Shown piece after piece: positions 17,007 through 30,978 of a DNA stretch of 64,000 bases; position 1 is the first letter of the stretch; every line of letters starts with the position of its first letter. Source of the DNA: Solea solea (Eukaryota > Chordata > Actinopteri > Pleuronectiformes > Soleidae); NCBI RefSeq assembly GCF_958295425.1, contig NC_081152.1, forward strand, positions 959,217-1,023,216, given 5' to 3'. The position numbers and the translations under genes are program-made. Under the pieces are notes generated by a model. It ran no database searches, was not told the DNA's origin, and saw nothing but the letters and a program-made list of their open reading frames with translations.

Positions 17007-18640
17007 CCACAACAACGATCATTAGTATTGTTATTATTTAAAGAAAATAAAGATTTTTTTGTTGTTGATGAAATTAAGAGAAAATCTGCGGCTTCATATT
17101 TTATTTTTCCTCTCAATGAACCAAATCTGCAGCTTCACGCAGGAACATTATTTTTTATTATTATTTATTATTTTGTTTAAACGGATCCTCAGGGAGGAAG
17201 ATGAAAAATAGATCAATTAAAAGAAGAAGACGCCTGGCCTATATTTTTACTCTCACTCTGCAACAAAAACACAACAATAAACAGAAAAAGAAGTCATTTT
17301 CCAGTTTGGTGAATGAAGCGATTCTATTATCATCTGCTGAACGAGTGATTCCCTCAATTCTGCAGCTTCTCCGTGGACGTTTTTACACTCGAGTTTAAAC
17401 AAAAGGAGAATTTCAGATTTGAGATCATTGAGATCATGAGCTCTTACAAACAAACAGAAAGTGACCACCATGTTTCAGTGTATGAGCATGTAATAATATA
17501 GTCACATAATCCAAGTATGTTTGTAAAATAAGTTAAAAGAGAATGTTATCAAATTATTTTCCTAAATACATTTGTGCTTCTTATTCGAAGTAACATACAA
17601 GTATGTAGATGTAGAAAGTGATCTAAAAGTCATAGTATGGGGATAAAGAGCCAAATAAACACAACATAGGCCCGTGTTTGTGTCTCTGGGGAAAATGAAG
17701 GCTTCGGTTTAGATGTAAATAAACACCAGAGTCGGAGAAAGTGAGAGAAAACGCAGCAGATAAAAGGAAAGAAAATGAAAAGAAACGGACAAAATAAACC
17801 AAGTTTCTCCTTCATGTTCAAAACTTTAGCGTCTTACGTTTTCACCGCAGGATTAAGATTAAAATGAATCTGACTCAGCAACGAGAGAGAGAGAGAGAGA
17901 GAGAGAGATAAGACATGATGGAGCATGAGGGAGGGAGAGAGAGAGAGAGAGAGAGATCTCCACCAATATGATGGTGGAGAACTACAAACTTGGGTCAGGG
18001 TCGCGGGAATTGAGAGTCCAATCTCTGCAAATAATGAAAGCTTTCCTCTCGGATCAGAGGGAGGGTTAGTGAAGGAGACAGAGGAGGAGAGGAGATGAAG
18101 AGGAGAGGAAGGGAGGAGGAAAAGGAGAGAAGAGGAGAGGACTGACTGAGATTAGGGATGAGCACGAGTATTAGATAATTTGCTTGATTATAAAAAGTCA
18201 GTTACTGTGTCTATTCAAAATATATTACAAAGATTTAACTAAAAAAAAAAACTTTTATCAATGACTGAACGTATTTATAAAAACAAACATTTTTACCCCA
18301 CATTGTCATAAATGTGTTATATGTGATAGAATATACAAGGTTTCTTGAATGCATCTCAAAGCTGCAGGCACAGACCAAACACAAATATTTCCCTTTTGTG
18401 AACATTATTCACCGCTGTTGCCAGAGCAGCAGGAATTCTGGGATGTCAGGAAGTATTTCTGTGAACAAGGCAAACGTGCAATGACGAACTTTACATGTGT
18501 TGCATAGTAACAAGTACTTAGTGAGTGAAATTCATGTGTGTTTGCAGATGAACTTTACGAGGTTTCTTGAATGCATCATGAAGCTTTAACTTTAATATTT
18601 AAAAAAGCATTTTTGCAAGAAATGTCCATCCCTGAGATTA

Positions 18641-18676
<36 letters not shown>

Positions 18677-19546
18677 ACTGTATATACACTGTATATGTGA
18701 TGGTGTAATAGACCATTTTCCCAGCAGATATTTGTCCACAAACACTAATATTAACATTAATTACGTTTCCACTGCAGGTTAAAGAGAGTCAGGGACACGC
18801 TGTCAAGTGTAAAACTGAATATGTGGAAAAGACTGGTTATTCTAAAACTGCGTACATGTTACACGTTTCCTGTATTTTCTGGGTGTTTTAGAATAAAGTG
18901 AATAAAGAAACAATAATACAGTTTGGTTATGATAGCCTGACTGCCTAAGTCTTTCGCACAGTATTGCATATACAGTAGATATAAACATTTCTTAAAGTCA
19001 TGTAAATACTTAAATGACGGTGTCATCAGCAAACATGTGGGTGGAGTAAATAACAAAGGAGTGAGAAACAACTGACTCCAGATCATCACCAAAATCGAAT
19101 TCCTTCCTTAACGCACCTGAAACAAATTCGTATCAGGGCACCAGACCAGACCTCCCCTGATCCAGGTTCAGGTGCTGCATGTTTTCTCCTCATTTCTCCT
19201 TCATCCTACACTGTCCTGTCAAAACAAATAAAGTAAAAAACAACTTGACAAATAAAACTCAAATCTGGACTTGGCCCTTGAAGCCGTTTGTGTCGCTCAC
19301 AGCAGGAGGTCGGTGTAATCCACATCACTGACACACACACACACACACACACACACACATTATTCAATCAATATCTGGTTGTGTAACCTCATGTTCTCTG
19401 TGTCTCTCACACACACACACACACACACACACCCCGAGGCCCTGACCTCCAGCAGTGAACCGGCTCTGTAAACTCCTCAGGGACGAGACGACGACATGAA
19501 GCCATGAGTAAACTGTGACACTGATCCTCGAAGAAGAGCGGCCATG

Positions 19547-19605
<59 letters not shown>

Positions 19606-20300
19606 AGAAACAAATAAAGGTTACATTTAGGACGATTGTCATCTTATATCTTGTCCTCTCTCCAGCACAGTTCCAGCTCCTCTGAAACCAATACATTTAA
19701 AACTAAAAACACAGGGTTTTCCTCGAGAGCTGTGACATCATCAGTGGGCGTGTCACTAAGACAATAACTCACTTTTCTTAAAGTCATGTAAACACGTTAG
19801 TCCGACTGAACAGTCTTAGTCAGACTAACGTACCTGGATCATGTGATTCATAATCTGATTTCTCCTGCATGTAAACACTTAATCAGACTGGAGTCAGACT
19901 TGTCCAAAATGTCCTCCCCAGTCTTTGACCCTGACGTCATCAACCACATGAGACATGTCCATGTAATCTGTCATTAACACATTAACATGGACATGAAGAA
20001 CCACAGCACCGTCCATCTCACTGTCCACTGTGTCTTTCTGTCACATAAACTCATTGAAAACACACCAGCTTACAGAGAGACACAGTCACACGTAAACTCA
20101 GACTCTAAAGTCATCTGTCTCAGGGTAGAAACGGGTTTAGGTGAATACTCAGAGACGTTCCGTCCACACGGAGACAGAGTTTTAGGACCTGGAGACAGAA
20201 TACGATACTTTAGGACAACGATGACGTCACATTCCCAGCTTTGTTTACCAACTAGTTTTTTTATACAAGGTTACATAAACACAGAATACGTAAATCACGC
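16690..20300. other. Intergenic, microsatellite-rich
   Basis: GAGC tetranucleotide run with (GT)n (16739-16780), (CA)n (16969-17002), GA tracts (17883-17955), AT alternating tract (18642-18674). 20100-20240 carries TTCCGTCCACACGGAGACAG words reminiscent of a dispersed fish repeat. No gene recognised. Confidence 0.5.
19330..19603 (+). repeat. CA and GT microsatellites around 19.5 kb
   Basis: (CA)n at 19331-19360 and 19410-19432, and a long (GT)n at 19550-19602. Confidence 0.9.
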
Positions 20301-20356
20301 CGACCACTTAAACATTTAAAAATGTTATTCCTGATTTCCATCCTGAGTTTGAGTCT

Positions 20357-20902
20357 GCATCAGCATCAGCAGCAGCAGCATCAGCATCAGCATCAGCAGC
20401 AGCAGCATCAGCATCAGCAGCAGCATCAGCAGCGGCAGGTGTTTGGTGAATGTATTCTATACATTCTGTATGTAGTTTAACACATGCAGACATTCACTAT
20501 TTATAAAGTGATGGCGGCTGATACTTGTGTCTGAGATCTGCTCTCATTTGACAGTGCAGGTAAATTAAGAGGGAGCAGGCCGATTGTGGGACAGAGCAGC
20601 AGCAGTAACAGCAGTAGCATCAGTAGCAGCAGCAGCAGCAGCAGTAACAGCAGCAGCAGCAGCAGCAGTAACAGCAGTAGCATCAGCAGTAGTAGTAGCA
20701 GCAGCAGCAGCAGCAGTAACAGCAGCAGCAGCAGCAGGACCCCGGGGTCACACTCACCTCCTCAACATAAAGGGAGGAGAGAGAACATCTATAAATGATG
20801 AGCAGAGGAAGAAACATGTATTTTTAACATTTCTTCTTCTGTGTGTGTGTGTGTGTGTGTGTGTGCAGTGTGTCAGTGCTCTTCATGTCAGTGTCAAAGG
20901 TC

Positions 20903-20940
<38 letters not shown>
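20357..20940 (+). repeat. Cluster of AGC/CAT triplet arrays
   Basis: (CAGCAT)/(CAG) array at 20357-20436, AGC/AGT array at 20595-20737, (GT)n at 20840-20866 and (CAG)12-type run at 20905-20940. Confidence 0.85.
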
Positions 20941-22210
20941 GTCAGTGCTGGAGGTCTGTGACGATGTCGATGTTTAAAAAGCAGCTGACGTTGATTTATG
21001 ACGCAGATCTTTTTTGACCAGAGTTTTTCCTCCGTCTGATGAGAGATCTCATTAAAATGAGAAAAAAGGGACATTTAGAATAGATACAAATGTGCAATGA
21101 ATCGCAAATTATATATTTTAATGGTTCGACAGCACTAATTATTCTAAAATAATATTTAGTTTAAACCCTATTGTTCATTAATTATTCAAAGTCAAACTAA
21201 CTTTTAACCTCGTCTTCACCTTAAAGGTTCATTTATATTCTGAGCTGAACAAAGACAAAAGCTTAAACTCGTGAAGAGTTGGCTGTTTTTTTGTTGTTGT
21301 TGTCAAATCTGTCCAAACTAATGAAAACAAACCACAGTAACTGCTGTGTGTGAGTGCACATGTGACTACAGGTGAGAGCCTGATGCATCACACACACACA
21401 CACACACAGGTGTCAGGTGTGTGTTGGTCTCGGGGCAGGAGACCCAGCAGAATCAGTCATGAGTGGACGGGTCGGGGACTTAAAGGGGGGCCAAAAAGCC
21501 CCTAATTGGACAGGTGAGACCGGTGTCTGTGAGGCTGACAATTTACCTCAGTGACCACTCCTTGACATGCCATTTGCCTCTGAGGACCCCCAGGGCCGGC
21601 CGAGCAGCTGCCCGACAGAGCCATAACTCCAGGCCAAGGCGAGGACCTCGGGCTAACAAGCCCGATAACGAAAGACTGGTGGAGCGAGCACAGACAGCAG
21701 AGAGAGAGAGAGAGAGAGAGAAGCAGGAGGAGGAATAAAGTGAGAAGTCAAGGAGGAGACACAGATGTGTGGAGACACGCCGGGAAACAGGAGCAGGAGC
21801 TGGAGATCGTCTCACACTGAAGACACTGAAGACACTGAAGACACGGAGACTTTAATGGTAAAAGAAGACGCGAGGTTGTTGTTGTTGTTGTTTCCCCGCG
21901 TTCACAAACGTGGTTTCATCATCACAGGAAAGAGACACAGATATATTTACATGGAGGAACGACGGCAGAGAGTGAGGAGGAAAGTTTGTCTGTGAGATCA
22001 GACGCACGGTTCACTCACTCACTCACTCACTCACTCACACACACACACACACCAGAGTTAAAAGCCTGTCCATGACGAGGTCACAGAACGTAAGACTGAG
22101 TATAAATGAAATAAAGAGATGAATCAGAGACGTCCTGTCTTCACTTGACCTGCAGCACGCGACAGGACATGAAAACAAACTTCACTGGGTTACTGACACA
22201 AGGCTCACGC

Positions 22211-22280
22211 TACGCTGCGCGTCACTAACCCAGCGTTACGCTGCGCGTCACTAACCCAGCGTTACGCTGCGCGTCACTGA
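22211..22280 (+). repeat. 26-bp minisatellite, about 2.7 units
   Basis: Units begin TACGCTGCGCGTCACTAACC and are followed by CAGCGT. CpG-rich. Confidence 0.85.
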
Positions 22281-23047
22281 ACCGTGACAGTGAACCGTTA
22301 ATGAACCGTTCCTCTCCTAGTTTTAACCCAAACCCAGTTCTACCTCTAATCCTAAAAAGAATACAAATACAGTTTAAACGATAGAAGCCAAGACATTTCC
22401 AGGCCTGGAAAACTGTTTTTCTCATTCCAAACCTTTGTCCAGATACCACACGGTGTATGAAGTACCTTAAAGTGATACTTGAGTGAGTAAGTTCAGTATC
22501 TGAAGTTTTAGACATAAAAGTACTAAAAAAGATGAATTTTGTACATAGTATATTATTGAATAATGTATTCCCCTCCTCGCCTGAGGCGGCGCTGCGTCAA
22601 GACGAGCACACTCATGGACGTGACCTCGTGCTCACTCCACCTCTGACCACAAGACTTCTGCTCCCGGCTATCGTTCTCCACATGTGCGTATGTTCTGGTG
22701 GTCATTACCCACAATGCCCTGCGTGAGACGCACCACAGTTCACTTCTGTGACACTCAGCAGAGTTCACTCACACGTCCACAAACTAATCAGACTTTCAGA
22801 GCAAAGCATTAAGAAGGAGCTGCTGTGGATGAATGAATGAATGAATGAATGAGTGAATGAATGCAGCCTTAATGTCAGGTGTCATGAGGGGGAACATGAG
22901 AACCATGTGCTTAAAAGTAAATCATTCACATTCTGAACTCCACAGTGTAGAAAAGTCCTGGTGCTGTGGCTGCGCTAACAGATTTAGCATCAGTGACACT
23001 ACACACACACACACACACACACCTGTGCAGAGGAAAACACAGGTTTG

Positions 23048-23082
<35 letters not shown>

Positions 23083-23147
23083 TGCCAGGAGCAGCAGTTT
23101 AACCTCTTTAACGCGCCGTCGTCTGCTAACTGTACGCGTGGCTTCCT

Positions 23148-23200
23148 GTGGAACAGTCGTCTTCACAGAGTCGTCTTCACAGAGTCGTCTTCACAGAGAC
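23148..23200 (+). repeat. 15-bp tandem repeat, 3 units
   Basis: Units near AGTCGTCTTCACAG. Confidence 0.75.
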
Positions 23201-24176
23201 TCACAGGAGCATGATGGGAAGTGAGAGTTCCCGCTGCTGTTTCTGCTGCTGCGTCAAACTCAACACAACAAACTGTCCCCGTCGCCACAGAAATCACGGT
23301 AATAACAAACAACAGCGGCACAGGTTGTGATGCGCGGAGCGGAGCCGCGATTCAAGTGCTTCACACGACAGATGTCTCAAGTTAGCCTGTTTATGGGAAT
23401 CAACTTTTCCTGACTGTTTCCTCCTCAGAATATCAACATCCTGTCAAAGACAAACAGCAGCAGCAGGCAAACAAAATATCTCTAACATACTTGTAAACAC
23501 TGACACCAGCACAGAGATCAACACTGCAGGAAGCTGCACTTTCACCGTCTATATCACACATAGAAATAACTGGGAGTCACACTCATCACTTTTCAATCAT
23601 CTGCAGCAACAGATTCTGTTCAGAAACGCAACTCAATCACTAAAACATTTCAACTTTATTGTCATAGTGCACTTCTTGTTTTGTGTATTTTATATTTTTT
23701 ACTTAGCAGATTAGAGACAGACCATAATTAATGAAGCTACATTGTGTTTAAAAACTAAGACGACGACTTTTATACGGACTTTATTTGAGGGTCTACAGAG
23801 GCCGCCATCTTGTGCCTCCATGTTACCATAGCAACCAGAACAGACAAACCAGAACCAGGCAAAGGTGGACACTCGCTACGCAAATGAAGACGAAGAACAT
23901 CCTTTCTGACCTGCGGAGGCCACCGTAGTCTCCTGACACGAGGAAAACAGAGGAGTCGTGCACTCCCACCATTAGAGGGCACTAACTCTTACACACTGAA
24001 GCAGGTTTGTGTCACTGGTTAGAATTAAAACCATCAGGTGAAAGATAAAAAACTAAAACCAGCAAAACAAACTTATATGTGGAGAATCACCATCAGTGGA
24101 TTAAAGGCAGACGACAGATTAAACATCAGTGTCAGACTATAATCTGTGTTTGTGCTGAGGTTTATTATATTTACTT

Positions 24177-24552
24177 TAGAGCTGCAACTAACAATTATTT
24201 TCATAATCGATTAATCTGTCGATTATTTTCTCGATTAATTGATGAATCATTTGGTCGATAAAATATCAGAAAACCTTAAAAATGTTGATCGGTGTTTGTC
24301 AAACCTGTAAATGATGATGTTCTCAAATGTCTTGTTTTGTCCACAAACCAAAATGATTCACTTTTAATGATTTCTTTGTTCTCCAGAGCAAAGATATGAA
24401 GAAAATACTCACATTTAAGAAGCTTCAACAATCAGAAATCAATTTTTAATCATGAAAACAACTTCAAACCGATTCATGGATTTTCAAAATAGTTGTCGAT
24501 TAATTTAGTAATCAATTAATAATCGATTCATCGATTAATTGTTTCAGCTCTA
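24177..24552. mobile_element. hAT-type MITE, same family
   Basis: Termini TAGAGCTGCAAC and GTTTCAGCTCTA, interior with repeated ATCGATTAAT words and the CTTGTTTTGTCCACAAACC block. Flanks ATTTACTT and CTTTACTT match at 7 of 8 positions, fitting an aged target duplication. Confidence 0.8.
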
Positions 24553-24836
24553 CTTTACTTTTATTTCATATAGCAACAGTTTTATTTTCCAGTTCATTTA
24601 ATTCAGTATATTAATCTCTATTATGGTGATTATTTGATTAAATTAGTAGAGAATTCTTTTTCTGCTGATTATATTTTTGGTTTTATTGATCAGTGATTGT
24701 GAAACGTCTCTAATGTCTTTGTTTTTGTCCACAAACCAAAGTAATTTAGTTTGAATGTTATCTTTGTTTTATGGAGCCGAGAAGAAACCAGAAAATATTC
24801 ACATTTAAAAAACTGATGAATCTATTTTTAAAATAC

Positions 24837-25173
24837 TAGTGCTGTCAAACGATTCAAATATTTAATCACCATTAATTGGGGAGTGCGTGGACAAATGATC
24901 ATGAGGCTGCGTTGGATACGGAGAAGCACACAGCGCTCGCCATCCACTCCAAACACAATGAAGTGTGTGCAGCGTGCCTGTTGTTGTGTTTCCGGTCTAG
25001 CTAGATCTGGTGTGGTGTGGTTTTTCTCACGTTACTAAAACAACAAAGTTTGCTCGGCCAAAAAGAACGTTAATCTCACGATAAAAACATTGACGTCATT
25101 AAAATGGGTTGGTGTTAACGATGTTAATAACACGTTAATAACACGTTAATAACACGTTTAACTGACAGCACTA
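24837..25173. mobile_element. MITE with TAGTGCTGTC termini, copy 1
   Basis: Termini TAGTGCTGTCAAACGATT and ACTGACAGCACTA are inverted over about 10 bp. The interior has TTTGCTCGGCCAAAAAGAAC and a short series of CACGTTAATAA repeats. No coding potential. Confidence 0.75.
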
Positions 25174-25294
25174 ATAAAAGTACAGTAATCATTGCAATCT
25201 TACTTTTCTGAGTGAAAATGCCACTGAGGAAAAGGGCAGAGACTGACAGGAGGTTACAGGAGCGAGGTGTTAGGGCCTCCAGTCAGGCTGGGTG

Positions 25295-25297
<3 letters not shown>

Positions 25298-25345
<48 letters not shown>
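25298..25345 (+). repeat. (AGC)n tract
   Basis: Uninterrupted run of about 15 CAG triplets. Confidence 0.9.
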
Positions 25346-25346
<1 letters not shown>

Positions 25347-25349
25347 GGA

Positions 25350-28120
25350 CCCTTGATCTTTACAGACCCACAGGTGCCACCAACATCATCCTCCACACAG
25401 ACAAATAAAAACAGAAGAAGAAAACAAACGCAGCAGAGGCAGAGCTCATGAACATGCAGTGTGTTTGTATGTATGTATGTATGTAAGTGTATGCATGCAG
25501 CCAGACAAACATGTCGTCCTGACACACACACACACACACACACACCTGTGACAGGCTGTACACAGATGAAAACAATGACAGTGTCAGCACACACTGAGCT
25601 GCCCAAACTCACATCCTGAGTCATAATCAACTCCAGGCACCGAGACGCCGTCTCTCCTCCTCCTCCTCCTGCTCCTCCTCCTCCTCTGACAACGTGCACA
25701 CTGCTCCTGACCTCCACCACGAGCAGGAGAAATAGAAAATGACACTAGCCGCGTGCATATTTCCATACTGTTTACTGTATATACTGCCTGTCATTGTTTT
25801 TATTATCCCAAATTCAAATATCCGTTCAAACTTTGGGGCAAAATTCAAATTCAAACCATAAAAAAAAAATCCAATAAACTTCACAGTATACAGTCTAGAA
25901 GTGCATCACACTGTGTGTGTGTGTGTGAAGTAATTACAGCAGGGTCCAGCAGAGGGCGCTGTGAGTGCAGGTCGGCCTTGGATCCACTTGGGATCCGTCA
26001 GAAAAAATAAGACAATGACGACGCTGAAGTTGCCGTCTGATTCACAGGCAGTTAAGGGGAAAGTTAAGGGAAACTTCAGTGAATCCACATTTCACTGCTT
26101 TTTCTGCATTTAGACCACATTGGACCAGGTCCAGATCCAAAACCTGCTAGACTAAGACTTATCACACCTGGACTGGACTGACCCAGAGAGGCTGAGGATT
26201 GTTTAAAACACTGGTTCTGAAGCATTTTGACATATTTGTGAAACAGAAGCTTCAGAAGATGAAATTAAGATGTTTTTGTCCTTCAGTGAACACAGTGTCA
26301 GGTGACCTGTGTTCTCTGCAACTCAACTCAACTAAACACCGCTCTGCTCACAGCGAGACTGGACCACCATCACGGACACGGCAGCACGGCGAGACCCTGA
26401 CAACCACAGAGAGATGATGATGATGATGAAGAAGAAAACATCTACACACACACACACACACACACATCAACTGCTGCTGCTGCTTTTTATTTTAGACACT
26501 TTCATCACTTTTTAGATGGTTCACCTGAGCGTCTGCTCCAAGCTTTTAATTTTAAGCTACAAAGTTTACAGCGAGGGCGTCGCCTCAGCTGAAGGAGACG
26601 AGGAGGAGGAGTAGGAGGAGGATGAGGAGGAAAAGGCAAAGAGTAACTTATTGTTTTTATATGAGATCTATTCCCCTGCTGTTCTGGTCAATAATGACTG
26701 GATATATCAGCGGCTGCCTCTGCTATTTGCACTGTTTTCCTGGTGTTTTCTCTGCCTGTGATTGAGCGGAGCGATTTCCACGGCGGTTGAGGACCAGCGA
26801 GGCTAACGTCTGTTTGATCAAAGTTTATGTGAAATTTCCCGGGGCCGCCCGGGGGAGCCGCTGTTTATGAACTGTAATAAAAAGAGTCATTTTGACGGCG
26901 TGACCCCGGTGCACAGGCGGGAGGAGGAAGGAGGAGGGAGGGAGGGAGGGAGAGAGGCAGGGGGGAGGAGGAGGAGGAGGTTCAGTTAGGTTTGTTTGCA
27001 GGGAGGTGACGTTCTCACAGGCCTCAGAAACTGAAGATGGAGATCAAGCTGATTTAATGTCAACACTTTAAATCAAGACATTAAATCTTCTTTTTTCTAC
27101 AAAATTAACACAAAATCTTCATGTATTTTTTTAAGTCAATATTTTATTTAACACTAAAATGATCATAAATGATTATTACAACAAGATAAACGTGGATGTA
27201 AAACTGTTTCTCTGAGCTGATGTTATGTTAATTACTGTAATACACGTGTTTATTACATTTATATATTATATATTATTCATTCAATGGCTGATACAGAATG
27301 ACAATTTAGAGCTGATATTTTTGTTTGAGACAATTATAGTTTTTTTCCCCACATAAAGAATAAAAAACTAAAAATAACTAACATTAATAAACATTTATAG
27401 AAAGAAACTAATGGACTCTAACTGCATTTTCTGTGTGCACCTGTATAGTACAAATGTAAAGTCAAGTTGTTCATGTAAAAGTTAAGAGCAGCTATAAATG
27501 AATAAACCTGCGTATAAATATGATTCAAACGATCAGTGTGAAAATGAAGAGTTTTTAGACGGAAAGATTTCTGATAATATTTCAATTATTGAATTTATAT
27601 AAGACAAATATCAGAAATGTGACTAAACACAGCAATGACATTTATAATAATCAGTGCATTCAATGACTGATATATGATCAAATTCTGCCGCGACACAAAT
27701 AACCTCAGGCTCAAAATGAGATTCTGATACTGGTGAAAATCCCGGGAAATAAGAGGAATAAGAGCAGAGTCACTGTTACACAGATGGAGATTAAACTCTT
27801 TAAAATGCATCGCAATTTAAAAGATTGTAAAATGACTGACATCAGTGTCACACTTGAAAAAGCCGATATTGTGCCACGTCTTCTTGAAACTGAAGAACAG
27901 TGTTAGAAGGAAGTATTATTCATTTTTGTAAATAAATATTTAATTTAACACTATAAATATCATAAATGTGACTAAATGCCTGTAATATCAGTAACAGCTG
28001 CTGCCTTTAAACCCAGGAAAAGACATCGCACATGTCATATTATCATTAGATCCAAAAATCTATGTCTCATAATGTCACGGTATTGATAAAGTGACGAGCT
28101 GTGGACCATGTGAGTCAGAG
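25350..28120. other. Intergenic, no gene recognised
   Basis: GTAT run (25468-25485), CA tracts, a pyrimidine block (25654-25687), GGA runs near 26600 and 26930-26980, then AT-rich sequence to 28100. The candidate enhancer at 26640 is listed separately. Confidence 0.5.
26640..26930. promoter_or_regulatory. Candidate conserved noncoding block
   Basis: About 290 bp of complex, repeat-free sequence inside AT-rich and repetitive flanks. It has GGTCAATAATGACTGG, TTGATCAAAGTTT (TCF-like), GGGGCCGCCCGGGG (near-palindrome) and AACTGTAATAAAAAG. Confidence 0.28.
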
Positions 28121-28125
28121 ACGGG

Positions 28126-28200
<75 letters not shown>

Positions 28201-28201
28201 T

Positions 28202-28234
<33 letters not shown>

Positions 28235-28244
28235 GGGGGGGGGA
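28126..28244 (+). repeat. (GA)n tract followed by poly-G
   Basis: About 95 bp of GA dinucleotides with a few interruptions, then a run of roughly 19 G. Confidence 0.9.
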
Positions 28245-28709
28245 GTAAGAGGGGGATTAAACCCCCGTGTCGTCTTAGCTGCGAGCCAACAGCTCTTAAT
28301 GAAACACTTTGGTTCAGTTTCTGATTCATCTCACACAGCGTGATCAGCTTTGTCCCCCAATTCATCCTCTCATCTGACTTTAATGCATCGCAAATGAGAC
28401 GTTAGACGACAGGACAAAGACGCAGGTGAAGACGTGAGACTGACGTGGCCGCGCTGCAGTGGACAAACCTTTGAGAACACTGTATCACTCATGACTGGTG
28501 GACAGACGCTTCTGCAGAAACTAAACTTAATAAATGACATCAGCTCCTCGTTAAAGGCTTTTCCTCCTTCTTTTACAGCAATAATCTCATCTTTTCTTTT
28601 CTTTTCTTTTCTTCACTTTAATTTAATTTAATAAAAAGAAATAAAAAGTCAAGTAAGAAATTGATTATAAAAACATCTAAACTGATTGATGAATGCCTCC
28701 TGTAATCCT

Positions 28710-29313
28710 TAAAGGGGTAGTTCAGTGTTTTGAAGTGTAAAAGTATGGGAATAAACAGACTCAGTTAATAAACTGAAGGTCACTTTAAGTCTACGATATC
28801 TGCGTCACACGTTCACGTCTTTATCTCACTGTGAGACAGACTTTTCCTTGTGAAAACTGAACTTTGTAAACCACTCACTCTCCCACACCAAAGCCCAGAG
28901 AGAAAACCAGTGATTTAAGCTGTGGGGACACAGGAGCTGCTGGTCCTCTGCTGCCTCGTGTGGTCACTTTGTGTCACTGAAGTAAATCTGAAGAAAGGAT
29001 TTTTAAATGCCGAAGTGACAAAATAAGACATGTGAACTTGTGATGGAGGCAGCAGTGGATCAACAACTCCTGTGTGTGTGTGTGTGTGATGTTAAAATGA
29101 CTGATTTTCTCTCTGGGCTTTGGTGTGGGAGAGTGAGTGCTTTACAAACATCAGTTTACTGTTGTAAAAGTCTGTGTCACAGTGAGAGAAAGACGTGAAC
29201 ATATGACGTAGACGTCCACATTCACTGGTTTACACCGGACAGCAGAGGTGTAAGATCTCCATGAGGGAGAGAGAGCCTTCGTCAAAGTCCAGAAAACCTG
29301 AACTATCCCTTTA
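28710..29313. mobile_element. Fold-back element, second copy
   Basis: Terminal inverted repeats TAAAGGGGTAGTTCAG (left) and CTGAACTATCCCTTTA (right) with one mismatch. Inner arms and centre are shared with 51815-52286. The AAAGGGATAGTTC terminus is common among teleost MITEs. Confidence 0.75.
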
Positions 29314-29346
29314 CGCTGTTGTTCAGTGGTTGAATTGAAACATATT

Positions 29347-29347
29347 T

Positions 29348-29384
<37 letters not shown>

Positions 29385-29641
29385 GCGGCAGCTGTAATGA
29401 AAGACTAACAGTGTCACTCTGCTCTGCTTCTCTAAATAAACCTGCTCGGGTCAGTGAAACTGCAGAGGAGAAGTGGCAGCGAGATCCAGGGGAAGCTTTG
29501 CTGCGACAACACTCCTGTCTCCTTCCTGTCTGAGATTTATCACAGCTTTCACAAAAATCAATGCGGCAAGATCACAGCAAACACCAGAGACCCATCAGCG
29601 GTAATAGCCATCGAGGAGAAAGAAAGAAGAGGCACAGACAC

Positions 29642-29676
<35 letters not shown>

Positions 29677-29992
29677 AGCGGAAACACAGCAGACAATTAG
29701 TCCAGACGAACAACAGCACGCAGCGTTTAAAGGTGGAAAAACACACACACACACACACACACATTTATACTGCATTTATATATAGAGTCATGCTGAATAT
29801 TGTTTATATGTCACACACACACACACACGATTAAACATGTTCTGTCGTGTTAAAACCAAAACTATCACAGTCCAAATCCATCACAAAGCTCACCTATGGG
29901 TCTGTGGCTGCATCACTCACACACACACACACACTAACACACACACACGCACACGCGCACGCACGCGCACACGCACACACACGCACACACAC
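29347..29992 (+). repeat. Series of AGC, TCTG and CA microsatellites
   Basis: (AGC)n at 29347-29392, (TCTG)8-type run at 29641-29676, and (CA)n or CA/CG tracts at 29741-29762, 29811-29828 and 29920-29992. Confidence 0.85.
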
Positions 29993-30409
29993 AGAGAGAG
30001 GATTATTGAAGTGGTATCAAACAGGAATAATAAAGCAGGTTCTTAAGATTTTAATAAGAATAAAATGAAACAGTAACCACCGAGGGGCCGGCAGGGTTAA
30101 TCCCTTCTATATTACTGAAAATAAAACAGGGATAAAAACAGACAGGAGGACAGAGAGAGAGAGAGAGAGAGGGAGGGAGGGAGAGAGAGAGGAGGAGGAG
30201 GAGGAGGAGGAGGCGGCTATGGAGATGAAACATAAGAAGAGTGGTCAAAGTATCAAAACTAAAGCCAGTTAAAAAGGGATTGAAATTAACAAGCGGGTTT
30301 AAAATAACACAAGTGGCCTTATAATTATATTTTATCCTCTCTGACACACACACAGACACACACAGACACACAGACACACACAGACACACACACTGACACT
30401 GTTTGACTG

Positions 30410-30650
30410 TGTTTAGACTCGACGAAGCCCGGTTCAGTCCCCGTGTGCGTTCAGACACGCGTGTCACTCCGGCAGCATATTTGCGGTGCCGGCGGCAGCA
30501 GATGGTACGAGACAGTTGGCAGGAGCGAGCGAGCGAGCGTGAATATCTGTTCACTAATAACCCTTTAATTACTTCAGATGGGCGACGGGATCAAACACGC
30601 ACACCCACTCAGGAATTGGCCTTAAATGAGAGTGGACTGAAAATCTAGGT
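30410..30650. promoter_or_regulatory. Candidate conserved noncoding block
   Basis: Complex sequence with CCCTTTAATTACTTCAG, GGCAGCAGATGG (E-box) and AATTGGCCTTAAATGAG, bounded by CA and GAGC repeats. Confidence 0.25.
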
Positions 30651-30879
30651 TAACTCTCCTCGCCGAGACCTTCTCCTCTGTGAGAAGAAACGCCTTATAG
30701 ACAGACAATAGAGACACTTTTAATATTCTCTTTCTCCACTTACAGCCATTTATACATAATCAAACAGCACATGCTTTCATAGACATGGAAGAGCAGAGAA
30801 GAAGAGCTGCTACGTGGGATTATTTTCATGAGTTTACTGGAAAAATCATTTTATCTATAAAACATCAGGAAATGGTAAT

Positions 30880-30887
30880 CTCACACA

Positions 30888-30976
<89 letters not shown>
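30880..30976 (+). repeat. Long (CA)n microsatellite
   Basis: Nearly uninterrupted, about 45 CA units, one of the longest dinucleotide tracts here. Confidence 0.95.

Positions 30977-30978
<2 letters not shown>

Larger units (their letters stand above)
20941..24170. other. Intergenic, no gene recognised
   Basis: Contains a GA run (21700-21720), ACTC run (22014-22036), GAATGAAT run (22830-22862), CA/GT tracts near 23000-23080, and a complex block at 21470-21680 (AGCCCCTAATTGGACAGG) that could be regulatory. Confidence 0.5.
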
